25,899 bases of DNA from JAXJQF01 sp036311285. GTDB taxonomy: Bacteria > Pseudomonadota > Gammaproteobacteria > Enterobacterales > Succinivibrionaceae. The stretch spans positions 1 to 25,899 of the forward strand of contig JAXJQF010000034.1 of assembly GCA_036311285.1 (NCBI GenBank), in the 5' to 3' direction. The notes below the pieces were generated by a model, which did no database searches, was not told the DNA's origin, and saw nothing but the letters and a program-made list of their open reading frames with translations. Shown in pieces: positions 15,702 through 24,838 of the stretch. Position numbers and translations under genes: made by a program. Position 1 is the first letter of the stretch. The number at the start of each line of letters is the position of its first letter.

Positions 15702-16151
15702 TTAGAATTCTTTATTTGTCTTTTGAAAGAAACGATTAACATTTAAGTCATCGCTCATCTTCTGTTCTTGAATAGCTTGCTTCTTTAATTTAGTGTTCTT
15801 TTGTTTTTTAAGAAGTAGCTCAATAGCTTTACGTTTAGCCTCTAGTTCCTTGTACTTATCATACTTATCTTGAGTTTCTAATCTAATTTTCTTTAAACCA
15901 TCCAACTGTTCTGCACTAATTTTATCAAGACGATTAATAAACGATGTGTAATGCTCAAAGGTCAAAGTACTAACCACCCCTTGATTTCCTCTTTCTTGTA
16001 ATTCATTTGAATATATAGAACGGTATTGGTTTAAAGCATCAAGTTGTCTCTCAAAATTAGCCTCTGCATTTTTTGCAGCAAGATATACATTACGAGCTTG
16101 TTCTTCTTGGTCCTGAAGTCGTTCATATACTAATAACAAAGCTTTACTCAT
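15702..16151 (-). CDS. fliJ: Flagellar export chaperone/stalk protein FliJ
   Basis: 149 residues against 147 in E. coli. The sequence is almost entirely charged alpha-helix, predicted as an antiparallel coiled coil (about 5-60 and 75-125), as in FliJ. FliJ is the central stalk of the FliI hexamer and links it to the export gate protein FlhA. Sequence identity in this family is low, so the call leans on position: it follows fliI by 27 bases in the canonical order, and the length matches. AAGG lies seven bases before the ATG. It is the last gene of the operon; no fliK follows before the terminator. Confidence 0.88.
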   Translation of the reverse strand: MSKALLLVYERLQDQEEQARNVYLAAKNAEANFERQLDALNQYRSIYSNELQERGNQGVVSTLTFEHYTSFINRLDKISAEQLDGLKKIRLETQDKYDKYKELEAKRKAIELLLKKQKNTKLKKQAIQEQKMSDDLNVNRFFQKTNKEF

Positions 16152-16178
16152 AACTCTACCTTAACCTATAGTATATTA

Positions 16179-17522
16179 TTACTGTTGAGCTTGAGCATCT
16201 TGAAGAATAGCCATTACAACTTGTTTTAAGTCAGTAACGCTCTTCTCATAAGGAATAGATTCTTTCATTCTCTGCTGTAAGAACTTATCAATAATAGGCT
16301 TTAATTTAATAGCTGTATCAATTCTAGGATCCGCCCCTTTTTGATAAGCTCCAATTGAAATTAAGTCCTTATTCTGTTCATATAGCGAATAGGTTTGCTT
16401 TATTGTTCTAGCCATTACCATATGTTCTTCTGTAGTTACCATAGGCATAACACGAGATATTGACTTTTCAACATCAATAGCAGGATAGTGTCCACTATCT
16501 GCAAGCTGTCTTGATAAAACTATATGACCATCTAAAATAGCTCTAGCAGAGTCTGCAATTGGGTCTTGAAGATCGTCCCCTTCTGTTAATACAGTAAAGA
16601 ACGCCGTAATCGAACCTTGTCTTTCGTTACCATTCCCAGCTCTCTCAACAAGAGCAGGAAGTCTTGCAAACACAGAAGGAGGATACCCCTTTGTTGCAGG
16701 TGGTTCCCCAATTGCTAATGCAATTTCACGCTGAGCTTGAGCATATCTTGTTAGTGAATCCATTAGTAACAAAACGTTTTTACCTTGATCTCTAAAGTAT
16801 TCAGCTATTGCTAAAGATGTTTCACACCCCTTTAAACGCATCAATGGCGACGCATCTGCAGGTGCCGCTACCACCACCGATCTTGCACGACCTTCTGGTC
16901 CTAAAATATCATCTATAAACTCTTTAACTTCTCTACCACGTTCACCAATAAGACCTACTACTGTAACGTCAGCACTAGAACCTCTAGTCATCATTCCTAA
17001 CAATACAGATTTACCAACACCAGAACCAGCAAACAAGCCCATTCTTTGACCTTTGCCAACGGTTATTACAGAGTTAATAACACGAACACCTACATCCATA
17101 GGCTCGTGTATAGGTTTTCTTGCTAATGGATTCATTCGAGTTGGAATAAAATGGTTTCTTCTATCCTTAATAATAGGGCCTAATCCATCAAGAGGTTGTC
17201 CCATACCATCTATAACACGCCCTAAAAGATTCATACCATATGGGAAATCACTATGACTACCAACAGGAGTAACGCTAGCACCTGGTACAACACCTTTTAA
17301 CTCTTCTGATGGCATTAGATATAATTTATCTCCTGCAAATCCCACAACTTCAGCTTCTAAATAGCCGTCTAAAGTTTCAATACGACATACAGAACCAACT
17401 GCAGCTTTACAACCAACAGCTTCTAAAGTAAGACCTACAACACGTACAAGTTTTCCTGAAACTTGTGGTTTACTTGGACTTTCTGGTAAAACGCAATCTT
17501 GCAATGAAGTTAAAATTGTCAT
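16179..17522 (-). CDS. fliI: Flagellum-specific export ATPase FliI
   Basis: ATPase of the flagellar type III export apparatus, cytoplasmic face of the basal body. 447 residues from the ATG at 17520-17522, chosen because AAGG sits six bases upstream. An upstream in-frame TTG would add nine residues and overlap fliH. Walker A is AGSGVGKS at 165-172, the catalytic glutamate is E194 (IGERGREV), and Walker B is LLLMD at 251-255. The DSLTRYAQAQREI and GEPPATKGYPPSVF signatures are complete. The last gene upstream, fliH, stops ten bases before the ATG. Confidence 0.98.
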   Translation of the reverse strand: MTILTSLQDCVLPESPSKPQVSGKLVRVVGLTLEAVGCKAAVGSVCRIETLDGYLEAEVVGFAGDKLYLMPSEELKGVVPGASVTPVGSHSDFPYGMNLLGRVIDGMGQPLDGLGPIIKDRRNHFIPTRMNPLARKPIHEPMDVGVRVINSVITVGKGQRMGLFAGSGVGKSVLLGMMTRGSSADVTVVGLIGERGREVKEFIDDILGPEGRARSVVVAAPADASPLMRLKGCETSLAIAEYFRDQGKNVLLLMDSLTRYAQAQREIALAIGEPPATKGYPPSVFARLPALVERAGNGNERQGSITAFFTVLTEGDDLQDPIADSARAILDGHIVLSRQLADSGHYPAIDVEKSISRVMPMVTTEEHMVMARTIKQTYSLYEQNKDLISIGAYQKGADPRIDTAIKLKPIIDKFLQQRMKESIPYEKSVTDLKQVVMAILQDAQAQQ

Positions 17523-17532
17523 AGGATACCTT

Positions 17533-18693
17533 TTACTTCGAATTAGCAAAACTAATACCAGACTTTTCAGGTTTAGCAGGACTTATCCCTGCTTGAGAAG
17601 CTGTCTTTACTTGAGTTTGAGCTTCACTTTCAGTCCGAGATTCTACTTGTTGTTGTGGAACATTTAAAGATTCTGTAACAGCTTCATTCATAGATTCAGA
17701 TAATGTAACTTGCTCAGAAGTGTTACTATTATCTGTTGTATTTAAAGATGAATTATTTTCAACACCATCTTGTATTTCATTATTTTGTTCTTGAGGTATA
17801 TTAGTATTTAATTGAGCAACATTTTCTTGTACTTCAGAACTCAATTTTGCTGACGCTGTTACTTGAGACATTGAAGTATTATTTATAGAATTATCAACAG
17901 TATATGGGATATCATTCTTTGCAACTGCTGCTTTATCATTATTTAATGACAAGAACTCTGCTAGATAATTATCAATCCGTTCTTCTATCTGAATATCAAT
18001 ACTACTCATCCCAGAAAATGCTTGAATATCCCCAACTTTTAAAGAAGCGTCTTGCTCAAACACAATATTCTCATTATGGATAGCTGTCTTAATTAATGAT
18101 AAATCTTGTGGATTTAATCTAATGGTTAAAACATTTGAAGCAACCGGAAGTAGACGAGCAACCTCCGAAATCATCTTTGTCATATATTTAGGTGAGCGTG
18201 TTAGTTCATCCTTAATGAATGCTTTTGCTAAACGACTAGCAAGATAAATTAACTCTGAGGCAGTTTCTTGCTCTAAATCCTCTATAGCAGAAACCAAATG
18301 ATTAGCATATTTACCAAGCTTAGTTGCTTGTTCAGTAATAAGTTGCTCACCTTGAAGTAAACCTTCAGAGTACCCTTTTTGTTTACCCTCTTCAAATCCT
18401 TTTACCTCACCATCAGCGATACCCTTTGCTAACCCATCCTTATACCCAAGCTCTTTTCCTTCTTCAAATCCCTCTTCATACGCGGTGTTACGTATATCCT
18501 CAAGTTCCTCTAAAGATAAGCCCTTTGGTAATTCTTCTTCAACCTTCTGTTCATTTTCTTGAACTACTTTACCCTCATCATACCAATTACGACGATATCC
18601 AAAGGCATTTGTAACGTCTTTAGATTCTTCATAATTATCGTCCTTTATAAAATCATAACTATAAGGAACATATTTATCGTTATTATCACTCAT
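17533..18693 (-). CDS. fliH: Flagellar assembly protein FliH with long C-terminal extension
   Basis: Negative regulator and tether of FliI, bringing it to the export gate and C ring. The N-terminal region (1-45) contains W37, in the zone where FliH binds FlhA/FliN. Residues 71-115 carry the typical GxxxG repeats (YEEGFEEGKELGYKDG and onward). The C-terminal FliI-binding core runs about 125-250. At 386 residues it is far longer than E. coli FliH (235). Residues about 251-386 are a low-complexity tail dominated by Ser, Thr, Asn, Gln and Glu with no recognisable domain. It is 15 bases downstream of fliG; AGGAT lies close to the ATG. Confidence 0.92.
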   Translation of the reverse strand: MSDNNDKYVPYSYDFIKDDNYEESKDVTNAFGYRRNWYDEGKVVQENEQKVEEELPKGLSLEELEDIRNTAYEEGFEEGKELGYKDGLAKGIADGEVKGFEEGKQKGYSEGLLQGEQLITEQATKLGKYANHLVSAIEDLEQETASELIYLASRLAKAFIKDELTRSPKYMTKMISEVARLLPVASNVLTIRLNPQDLSLIKTAIHNENIVFEQDASLKVGDIQAFSGMSSIDIQIEERIDNYLAEFLSLNNDKAAVAKNDIPYTVDNSINNTSMSQVTASAKLSSEVQENVAQLNTNIPQEQNNEIQDGVENNSSLNTTDNSNTSEQVTLSESMNEAVTESLNVPQQQVESRTESEAQTQVKTASQAGISPAKPEKSGISFANSK

Positions 18694-18708
18694 ATCCTAA
18701 ATAAGTCC

Positions 18709-19779
18709 TTATACGAAGTTGTCTCCGCCACCAACACCAAGAACAATTTCACCGTTATCAGCCAATCTTCTAGCAATAGCAAGAATTTCTTTTTGAGCAA
18801 CTTCCACATCACTAACACGTAATGGTCCCATAGCAGCCATATCTTCTTGTAATGCTTCGGCAACACGCTTAGACATATTTTTAAATATTTTTTCTTTAAG
18901 ATTTTCGTCAGCACCTTTAAGAGCACGTTGTAATAAGTCACCACTAACTTCACGAAGTAATGTTTGAATTCCCTTATCATCAACGTCAATTAAGTTTTCA
19001 AATACAAACATTAAATCTTGGATCTGTTGGCTCATTTCTTCATCGTTATCACGAATAGCATCCATTAACTGACCTTCGATTGTAGTATCTAAGTAGTTCA
19101 TAATAGAAGCAGCAGCCTTTAAACCACCCATCTTCGCAGCTTGAGCACTTGCAGAACCTGTAAATTGTTTTTCCATGATTTCATTCAATTCTTGTAACGC
19201 TGCTGGCTGAACTTCTTCTAAGTTAGCTATACGCATAATCAAGTCTAGACGAACAGGTTCTGGTAACTGACTTAAAATTTCCGCACTTTGTTCTGGTTCT
19301 AAGTAAGATAACACAATAGTTTGAATTTGAGGGTGTTCGTTTTGAATAATTGTAGCAACCTGTCTAGCATCCATCCATTTTAATGAATCCAAACCACGAG
19401 CCCCTGAGCCCATGATAATCTGCTCAACAAGGTTACCTGCCTTATCTTCACCTAACGCAGCAACCAATGCCTTTCTTACGAAGTCTTCTGAACCTATACC
19501 AATGTTAGAGTACTTTTGAATATCTTCTAAAAATAGCTTATGAACAGCTGTAACCTTATCGTTACTAAAATCAGTCATAGAAGCCATTGACATACCTAGA
19601 CGTTGCACTTGTTTTGGTTCTAGGTGTCTAAATATACCTGCAGCATCCTCTTCATTTAAACTAAGCATCAATACTGCAGCTTTTTCAATACCTGTCATCT
19701 CTTTTAACAACGTACGTTGCTCTTGGGATAATTCAGTTCCTGAGGTAGCGGAAGGTAGGTCGTTTACTTCATCTGCCAT
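18709..19779 (-). CDS. fliG: Flagellar motor switch protein FliG
   Basis: Rotor protein of the C ring that couples stator contact to torque and switching. 356 residues against about 331 in E. coli; the excess is mostly a non-conserved N-terminal stretch of about 25 residues. Middle-domain EHPQ is at 148-151. The C-terminal torque domain is intact, with LMFVFENLIDVDDKGIQTLL at about 256-275 and the charged helix that follows. The start codon overlaps the fliF stop by one base (TAATG), a sign of translational coupling. Confidence 0.98.
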   Translation of the reverse strand: MADEVNDLPSATSGTELSQEQRTLLKEMTGIEKAAVLMLSLNEEDAAGIFRHLEPKQVQRLGMSMASMTDFSNDKVTAVHKLFLEDIQKYSNIGIGSEDFVRKALVAALGEDKAGNLVEQIIMGSGARGLDSLKWMDARQVATIIQNEHPQIQTIVLSYLEPEQSAEILSQLPEPVRLDLIMRIANLEEVQPAALQELNEIMEKQFTGSASAQAAKMGGLKAAASIMNYLDTTIEGQLMDAIRDNDEEMSQQIQDLMFVFENLIDVDDKGIQTLLREVSGDLLQRALKGADENLKEKIFKNMSKRVAEALQEDMAAMGPLRVSDVEVAQKEILAIARRLADNGEIVLGVGGGDNFV

Positions 19780-21518
19780 TATTTTTCATCTCCTAAACCA
19801 GATACCCAATCCTTAACAACTTGAGCCGCTAAATCAGGTTCATTAGCTACTAATGAACGTACTGCACGTAACAAGTCTTCATCCTTATGTAAATTAGGTA
19901 AAACAACTTGACCATTCTTTATGTTGTATAACGAATCAGAATCATCACCATGTGTTGCTAATAAGTTAAGTTCATCATAACCTTCTAAAGCAACTTCGCC
20001 ATCAACATCGTATTCTTCATGACTATCCTTCGGTGACTTCTTGTTGATAAGACTCATCACCATTGGTTTAACAATCAATAACAAGATTGCAATAATGATA
20101 ATTGCACTTAATACAACACGTAATACCTTTTCAAATACTTCAGTTTCATAGAACGGAACTGGTTCAATTTCACCAAAATCTTCCTTGAAGAATTGAACAG
20201 AATGCACAGCTAATGTGTCACCTCTAGTTTCATCAATACCTAAACCTTTAGCCAGTAGATCATGAATAGTAGAAATTTCTTTCTCATCACGAGGAACCTT
20301 AGTAACCTTGCCATCTTCACCAACGACATCTCTATAATTAATAGCAACAGACACGCTAAGTCTTTCCACATTACCACTATGCTTCTTAGTGTGTGTAATA
20401 GTTGTATCTAATTCATAGTTTCTAACAGCATTACGTCTTTCACTACCTGTTCCACCATTATTTTGGCTATTAGCTTCACTTTCAGTGATTCTTTCTGGAA
20501 TAGAAGCATTTGCTGGAGGTTGATTAGATGTAGCACCTGGAACACCTGCTGCTTTACGTTTATTACTATATTCTTCACTTACCTGTTCTGACCTAATTGT
20601 AGGATTATCAGTATAAGTCTTACTAGTTATATCCTCTGACACATTCCCTAAAGAAACTGCTACCATAGGTGTATAATTACCATAACCTAAGATAGGATTT
20701 AAAATTTCTTCAATCTTTCTTGTGTAATCACGTTCTTTTTGGCTTTGTAATTCTGTAGCTCTGCGCATCGATTGAGTTGCTGCATCCATAGAACCTGAAT
20801 TTAGTAATCTACCATTTTGGTCAATTACTGTTACTCTTGAAGGTTCTAACCCATGAACAGATGAAGCAACACTATCTACAATAGCGTCAACTTCCGAGCT
20901 AGACAAAGCTCCACTACCACCAATTTTTAGATTAACAGAAGCACTTGGCTTTTGTTCATTTCTTGAAAATACATTTCTTCTTGGTATTGCTAAAAGAACC
21001 TTTGCGTCAACAATCTTACGATTGTTTTTTAACATGTTTGCTATTTGTTGTTCTCTTGCATATTTTAAGCGTTCTTCTTCCTTTCTTGCACTAACACCAA
21101 AGCTTGAATCACCTAAAAGAATTTCTGAACCATCCTTTGGACTTGTATCGACAACACCATTTACAGTTAACCCTTCAACGATTCGATCATAATCCTCAAC
21201 ATTAACTGAAATTACGTTTTGTTTACCATCTTTTAAATCATAGAATCTATATTCAAATTCATTTTGCTTTAAATAAGCCATTACAGCATTTAATTCATTT
21301 GTGTCAGAATATTGACCTAATGGACGTAAAACTGGTTCCTTTGCCCAAAAAATAATAACGAGTCCTACAACTAAAAATATTGCAAGACATAAAATGATGA
21401 TTATAGAACGAGCTATTTCCCCGTTCTTTAAAAAATCTAATGGCGAACGTTTATTAATCTCTATCGCTTCGTTATCAATATCTTCGCCATCTGTAACTGT
21501 CAAATCATTCCTAGCCAT
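19779..21518 (-). CDS. fliF: Flagellar MS-ring protein FliF
   Basis: Inner-membrane ring on which the basal body is built. 579 residues, normal length. Membrane segments are at about 37-58 and 466-486, with the large periplasmic ring-building part between them. The first carries PLGQYSDTNELNAVMAYL just after. The cytoplasmic C-terminal helix (about 546-575, DEDLLRAVRSLVANEPDLAA) is the FliG-binding peptide. A Ser/Asn/Gly-rich loop lies at about 335-365. AAGG lies nine bases before the ATG. It follows fliE by 34 bases. Confidence 0.98.
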   Translation of the reverse strand: MARNDLTVTDGEDIDNEAIEINKRSPLDFLKNGEIARSIIIILCLAIFLVVGLVIIFWAKEPVLRPLGQYSDTNELNAVMAYLKQNEFEYRFYDLKDGKQNVISVNVEDYDRIVEGLTVNGVVDTSPKDGSEILLGDSSFGVSARKEEERLKYAREQQIANMLKNNRKIVDAKVLLAIPRRNVFSRNEQKPSASVNLKIGGSGALSSSEVDAIVDSVASSVHGLEPSRVTVIDQNGRLLNSGSMDAATQSMRRATELQSQKERDYTRKIEEILNPILGYGNYTPMVAVSLGNVSEDITSKTYTDNPTIRSEQVSEEYSNKRKAAGVPGATSNQPPANASIPERITESEANSQNNGGTGSERRNAVRNYELDTTITHTKKHSGNVERLSVSVAINYRDVVGEDGKVTKVPRDEKEISTIHDLLAKGLGIDETRGDTLAVHSVQFFKEDFGEIEPVPFYETEVFEKVLRVVLSAIIIIAILLLIVKPMVMSLINKKSPKDSHEEYDVDGEVALEGYDELNLLATHGDDSDSLYNIKNGQVVLPNLHKDEDLLRAVRSLVANEPDLAAQVVKDWVSGLGDEK

Positions 21519-21552
21519 AATGATTAACCTTTTTAATTATTATAAGTAGCAG

Positions 21553-21894
21553 TTATAATTGCATTTGCATTATAGTTTTGTACGCTTCCACCATCTTATT
21601 ACGCACTTGAATTGTAGCTTCTAAGCCTATACCAGCTTTTTGACTTGCAATCATTACTTCTGCAAGACTAACACTTCTATCACCTAACTCAAAGTTAGTC
21701 TTTAAAGTATTAGAATGGTGTTGCATTTCATTTACGTTATCAATTGCACCTTTTAACATTGTTGCAAAATCACTTCCAGATGAATTTTGAGATGATTCTA
21801 CAACTGCGTTTGCGTTATATGCCTCAATTCCACGCGCTTGCATACGCATTGCGTTCATTTCCATAAGCATACTGTTTGCATCTATAGTATTCAT
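21553..21894 (-). CDS. fliE: Flagellar hook-basal body protein FliE
   Basis: 113 residues, slightly longer than E. coli FliE (104). FliE joins the MS ring to the proximal rod and is exported through the flagellar apparatus. The C-terminal half has the family pattern SLAEVMIASQKAGIGLEATIQ and VRNKMVEAYKTIMQMQ. The N-terminus is Met-rich (IDANSMLMEMNAMRMQ). GGAG lies eight bases before the ATG. It is the first gene of the operon, directly downstream of a sigma-54-type promoter. Confidence 0.97.
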   Translation of the reverse strand: MNTIDANSMLMEMNAMRMQARGIEAYNANAVVESSQNSSGSDFATMLKGAIDNVNEMQHHSNTLKTNFELGDRSVSLAEVMIASQKAGIGLEATIQVRNKMVEAYKTIMQMQL

Positions 21895-21956
21895 AACAAA
21901 TTCTCCGTTATTTTTTTGACACTGACTACTTTTAACAAAACTTATATAGTTGAAAT

Positions 21957-21972
21957 TGCAATTTTAATGCCA
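21957..21972 (-). promoter_or_regulatory. Sigma-54 (RpoN) type promoter of the fliEFGHIJ operon
   Basis: The minus strand reads TTGGCAT-TAAAA-TTGCAA. The -24 element TGGCAT is at 21967-21972 and the -12 element TTGCA at 21957-21961. GG and GC are exactly ten bases apart, as required for RpoN. It lies about 63 bases upstream of the fliE ATG, predicting a leader of roughly 50 bases. In Vibrio, Pseudomonas and Aeromonas, flagellar operons of this class use RpoN with FlrC/FleR-type activators; that regulator is not in this window. Confidence 0.72.
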
Positions 21973-22133
21973 AATTTTAAAAATATATTTTTTTAGATAA
22001 TTTTGTTATAAATTCTAATGTAAACACAATACGCACGAAATTACTATATCATGCATACACAAAAACTTAATAACTTTAATATCAATAATGATAAGCAAGA
22101 CACTGTTATCTATAAAAGTGTACAAAAAATAAA

Positions 22134-22168
22134 AAAAATAACGCAAATTTTTAGTTAGCGTTATTTTT
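22134..22168 (-). terminator. Rho-independent terminator of tyrS
   Basis: AAAAATAACGC (22134-22144) pairs with GCGTTATTTTT (22158-22168), an 11-bp stem with a 13-base loop. On the minus strand it runs into a long T-tract. It begins 33 bases after the tyrS stop and separates it from the flagellar operon. Confidence 0.88.
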
Positions 22169-22200
22169 AACAATTTTATAAATAAATGATTGATTAGTTA

Positions 22201-23403
22201 TTATTTAACAATAACCTTAGCAAATTTTCTCTTACCAACCTGCCATACAGCTTCGCCTGCTTCAACCATTAACTTAGGATCTATTATAGCTTCACCATTC
22301 TTCTTAACAGCCTTTTGATTAATCATTCTGATTGCTTCAGATGTAGAAGCTACTAAACCAACATTCTTTAATAGATTAGCAACCCCTATTGCTGTTTCAC
22401 CATTTAATGCTACTTCCTTTTCATCGATATCATCAGGGATAGCATTCTTTGAAAATCTAGTAGTAAAATCATTGTGAGCAGCTTCTGCAGCTTCTTCACC
22501 ATGATATCTTGTAATGATTTCTTTCGCTAATGCAATCTTTACATCTCTTGGATTTACAGTGTTATTAGCAATACCTACCTTAAAGTCTTCAATTTCCTTT
22601 AATGAACGTGAACTTAATAACTCGTAGTAATTCCACATTAGATCATCACTGATACTCATGATCTTACCAAACATATCGTTTGGAGCGTCATGAACACCGA
22701 TATAGTTACCAGCACTCTTACTCATCTTCTTAATGCCATCTAAACCAACTAACAATGGCATTAAAAGAACAACTTGTTGTGCTTGACCTTCTTCCTTCTG
22801 TAATTCTCTACCCATCAAAAGGTTAAATCTTTGGTCTGTACCACCTAATTCTACATCAGCCTTTAATTCAACAGAATCATATGCTTGTAATAATGGATAA
22901 ATAAACTCATGGATGCATATAGATTGACCTGCTGAGTATCTCTTCTTAAAGTCATCACGTTCAAGCATTCTTGCTACCGTTTGACGAGAAGCTAGCTTTA
23001 ACATACCAGCTGCCCCTAATTCATTTAACCATTCTGAATTATAACGAATTGTAGTCTTTGCAGGATCTAAAATCTTATATGCTTGCTCAGCATAAGTTTT
23101 AGCATTTTCGATGATCTTGTCACGTGATAAAGGTGGACGAGTAGCATTCTTACCTGTTGGGTCACCTACAGCTGCAGTAAAGTCACCAATTAAAAGAATG
23201 ATTTCATGACCTAAATCCTGGAATTTCTTTAGTTTATTTAAAATTACAGTATGACCTAAGTGAATATCTGGTGCTGTTGGATCCATGCCTAATTTAATTC
23301 TTAAAGGTCTACCTAAAGAAAGCTTAGCCTTTAAATCGTCCATAGGTATAACAGCTTCAGCTCCACGAGTCAATTCAGCTAAAGTTTCTTCAATAGATAA
23401 CAT
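22201..23403 (-). CDS. tyrS: Tyrosyl-tRNA synthetase (TyrS, short type)
   Basis: Class I synthetase charging tRNA-Tyr in the cytoplasm. 400 residues. The HIGH-type motif is H48-L-G-H51 in DPTAPDIHLGH. The KMSKS loop is at 226-230 (IKKMSKSAGN). An S4 RNA-binding domain fills the C-terminus (about 339-400). The layout matches the TyrRS type found in many Proteobacteria (about 400 residues, DPTGKNATRPPLS loop) rather than the 424-residue E. coli type. AGGAGA sits about four bases upstream of the ATG. Confidence 0.98.
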   Translation of the reverse strand: MLSIEETLAELTRGAEAVIPMDDLKAKLSLGRPLRIKLGMDPTAPDIHLGHTVILNKLKKFQDLGHEIILLIGDFTAAVGDPTGKNATRPPLSRDKIIENAKTYAEQAYKILDPAKTTIRYNSEWLNELGAAGMLKLASRQTVARMLERDDFKKRYSAGQSICIHEFIYPLLQAYDSVELKADVELGGTDQRFNLLMGRELQKEEGQAQQVVLLMPLLVGLDGIKKMSKSAGNYIGVHDAPNDMFGKIMSISDDLMWNYYELLSSRSLKEIEDFKVGIANNTVNPRDVKIALAKEIITRYHGEEAAEAAHNDFTTRFSKNAIPDDIDEKEVALNGETAIGVANLLKNVGLVASTSEAIRMINQKAVKKNGEAIIDPKLMVEAGEAVWQVGKRKFAKVIVK

Positions 23404-23722
23404 TTGCTCTCCTAAAATTACTCTTCGTATTTTCTGTTAATATCACTATATAATCATGTCATTATACTTATTAATTGATTTTTAACAATGCAAAACTGTT
23501 TTTACATTTAAAATTAAACATAAATTGACTCAATTTAATTTACTCAAGAATTAGATCTTGCTTATTTCTAAATAAAAATTTAAACAAAGATCCTATTTTT
23601 TGTCTAATTATTATAAATATTTATGTATAAGATATTTATAAATATTTGTTTACACAAAAATAGTATATAATTTAAATGAAAAACTTTTCATAAGCTGTAA
23701 GTGTTAGAATGGAATCTTCTAT
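23404..23722. other. 319-base intergenic region between divergent tyrS and anmK
   Basis: It holds the tyrS promoter (23461-23488). Near anmK a TATAAT at 23666-23671, preceded by TTGTTT 14 bases upstream (short spacing), is a possible anmK promoter. Two related A+T stretches with TATAAATATTT-like sequence lie at about 23611-23648. No reading frame was seen. Confidence 0.5.
23461..23488 (-). promoter_or_regulatory. Probable sigma-70 promoter of tyrS
   Basis: On the minus strand TTGTTA (-35, at 23483-23488) is followed after 16 bases by a perfect TATAAT (-10, at 23461-23466). The start would be near 23455, about 50 bases before the tyrS ATG. Confidence 0.5.
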
Positions 23723-24826
23723 ATGGCTCTTTTTATAGGACTAATGTCAGGAACAAGTGCAGACGGCATTGATGTAGTACTTGTTGATTTTACAAAAAAC
23801 AAACCTTTCCAAATTATTGCTACATACATGGAGCCTTGGACTAAAGCAGACCAAGACTTAATTAACAATCTATGTTCAGCAAAAACCACCGATCTTAGAA
23901 ATATCGGTCTGTTAGGAAACACCTATGCTCAAACCGCGGCAAGAGCTATTAACAAACTATTAAAGGCTGTTAATATAGGTGCTGAACGTGTAACTGCAAT
24001 AGCTTCTCATGGTCAAACTATTAGACATGAACCTCATTTAGGTTATAGCATGCAAATAGCTAACAATGCTCTACTTGCTACTTTAACCAAAATTGATGTA
24101 GTTGCTGATTTTAGGTCAATGGACATAGCCCTAGGTGGTCAAGGAGCCCCTGTTGTTCCTATATTCCATAACGAAATATTACGTTCCCCAAATTCTAATA
24201 GATTTATTGTAAATATTGGTGGAATATCTAACGTTTCAGCATTAATACCAAATCATGACGTTATCGGATTCGACACAGGTCCAGGCAATACAATGCTAGA
24301 CCTTATGGCTAGAAACTTATTAGGTCAACCTCATGATACAAATGGAGATGTAGCAAGAAAAGGTAAGATTCATTACGAGGTTATCGATGTTTTTCTAAAA
24401 GAACCATACTTCGAACTCAAACCTCCAAAGTCTACAGGTAGAGAATTGTTCAATGGAGACTTCTTAAATCGTTGTCAATTTTTCCAAACATTCTCAATAG
24501 AAGACAAGTTTGCTACTATAACTGAATTAACAGCTTTAACAATTATTGACGGTATTAACGCTTTACAATACCGTGGTGAAATATTCTTATGCGGTGGTGG
24601 AATCCATAACACCTTCTTAGTAGAAAGAATTAAAGAACACGCAATAGCAAAAGGACACCGTTACGTTGGCTTAATAAATGAACTTGGCGTTGATCCTGAT
24701 TACATCGAAGCATTAGCATTTGCATGGCTTGGATACAAATTTGTAAATGCTGAAAAGATTGACATGAAAAATGTTACAGGAGCTTCAAAACCTGCTATTT
24801 ATGGATGTCTATACCCACATCCTTAA
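23723..24826 (+). CDS. anmK: Anhydro-N-acetylmuramic acid kinase AnmK
   Basis: Converts 1,6-anhydro-MurNAc to MurNAc-6-phosphate in peptidoglycan recycling; cytoplasmic. 367 residues against 369 in E. coli. The ATPase-fold phosphate loop is GLMSGTSADGID at 6-17. The catalytic aspartate is D184 in GFDTGPGN. Other conserved stretches are SHGQTIRHEP at 95-104, ALGGQGAPVVP and LCGGGIHN. GGAA lies somewhat far upstream of the ATG. No terminator follows; the next gene starts 12 bases after the stop, so the two genes downstream may share its message. Confidence 0.98.
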   Translation: MALFIGLMSGTSADGIDVVLVDFTKNKPFQIIATYMEPWTKADQDLINNLCSAKTTDLRNIGLLGNTYAQTAARAINKLLKAVNIGAERVTAIASHGQTIRHEPHLGYSMQIANNALLATLTKIDVVADFRSMDIALGGQGAPVVPIFHNEILRSPNSNRFIVNIGGISNVSALIPNHDVIGFDTGPGNTMLDLMARNLLGQPHDTNGDVARKGKIHYEVIDVFLKEPYFELKPPKSTGRELFNGDFLNRCQFFQTFSIEDKFATITELTALTIIDGINALQYRGEIFLCGGGIHNTFLVERIKEHAIAKGHRYVGLINELGVDPDYIEALAFAWLGYKFVNAEKIDMKNVTGASKPAIYGCLYPHP

Positions 24827-24838
24827 GGAATTTTAAAA

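Larger units (their letters stand above)
21895..22200. other. 306-base spacer between fliE and tyrS genes
   Basis: From left to right this region holds the fliE ribosome site, a sigma-54-type promoter (21957-21972), an A+T-rich stretch that could contain activator sites, and the tyrS terminator (22134-22168). No reading frame was seen. Confidence 0.6.

Noticed and set aside
18690..18989. Minus-strand reading frame of about 99 codons in another frame within fliG, and a plus-strand frame at 18559-18822
   Set aside because: Both lie inside the conserved fliG/fliH genes and have compositions expected of shifted frames.
23611..23648. Similar A+T-rich stretches near anmK considered as tandem repeats or an iteron-like origin
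   Set aside because: Only two imperfect, very A+T-rich copies with no DnaA-box-like sequence; chance in this base composition.
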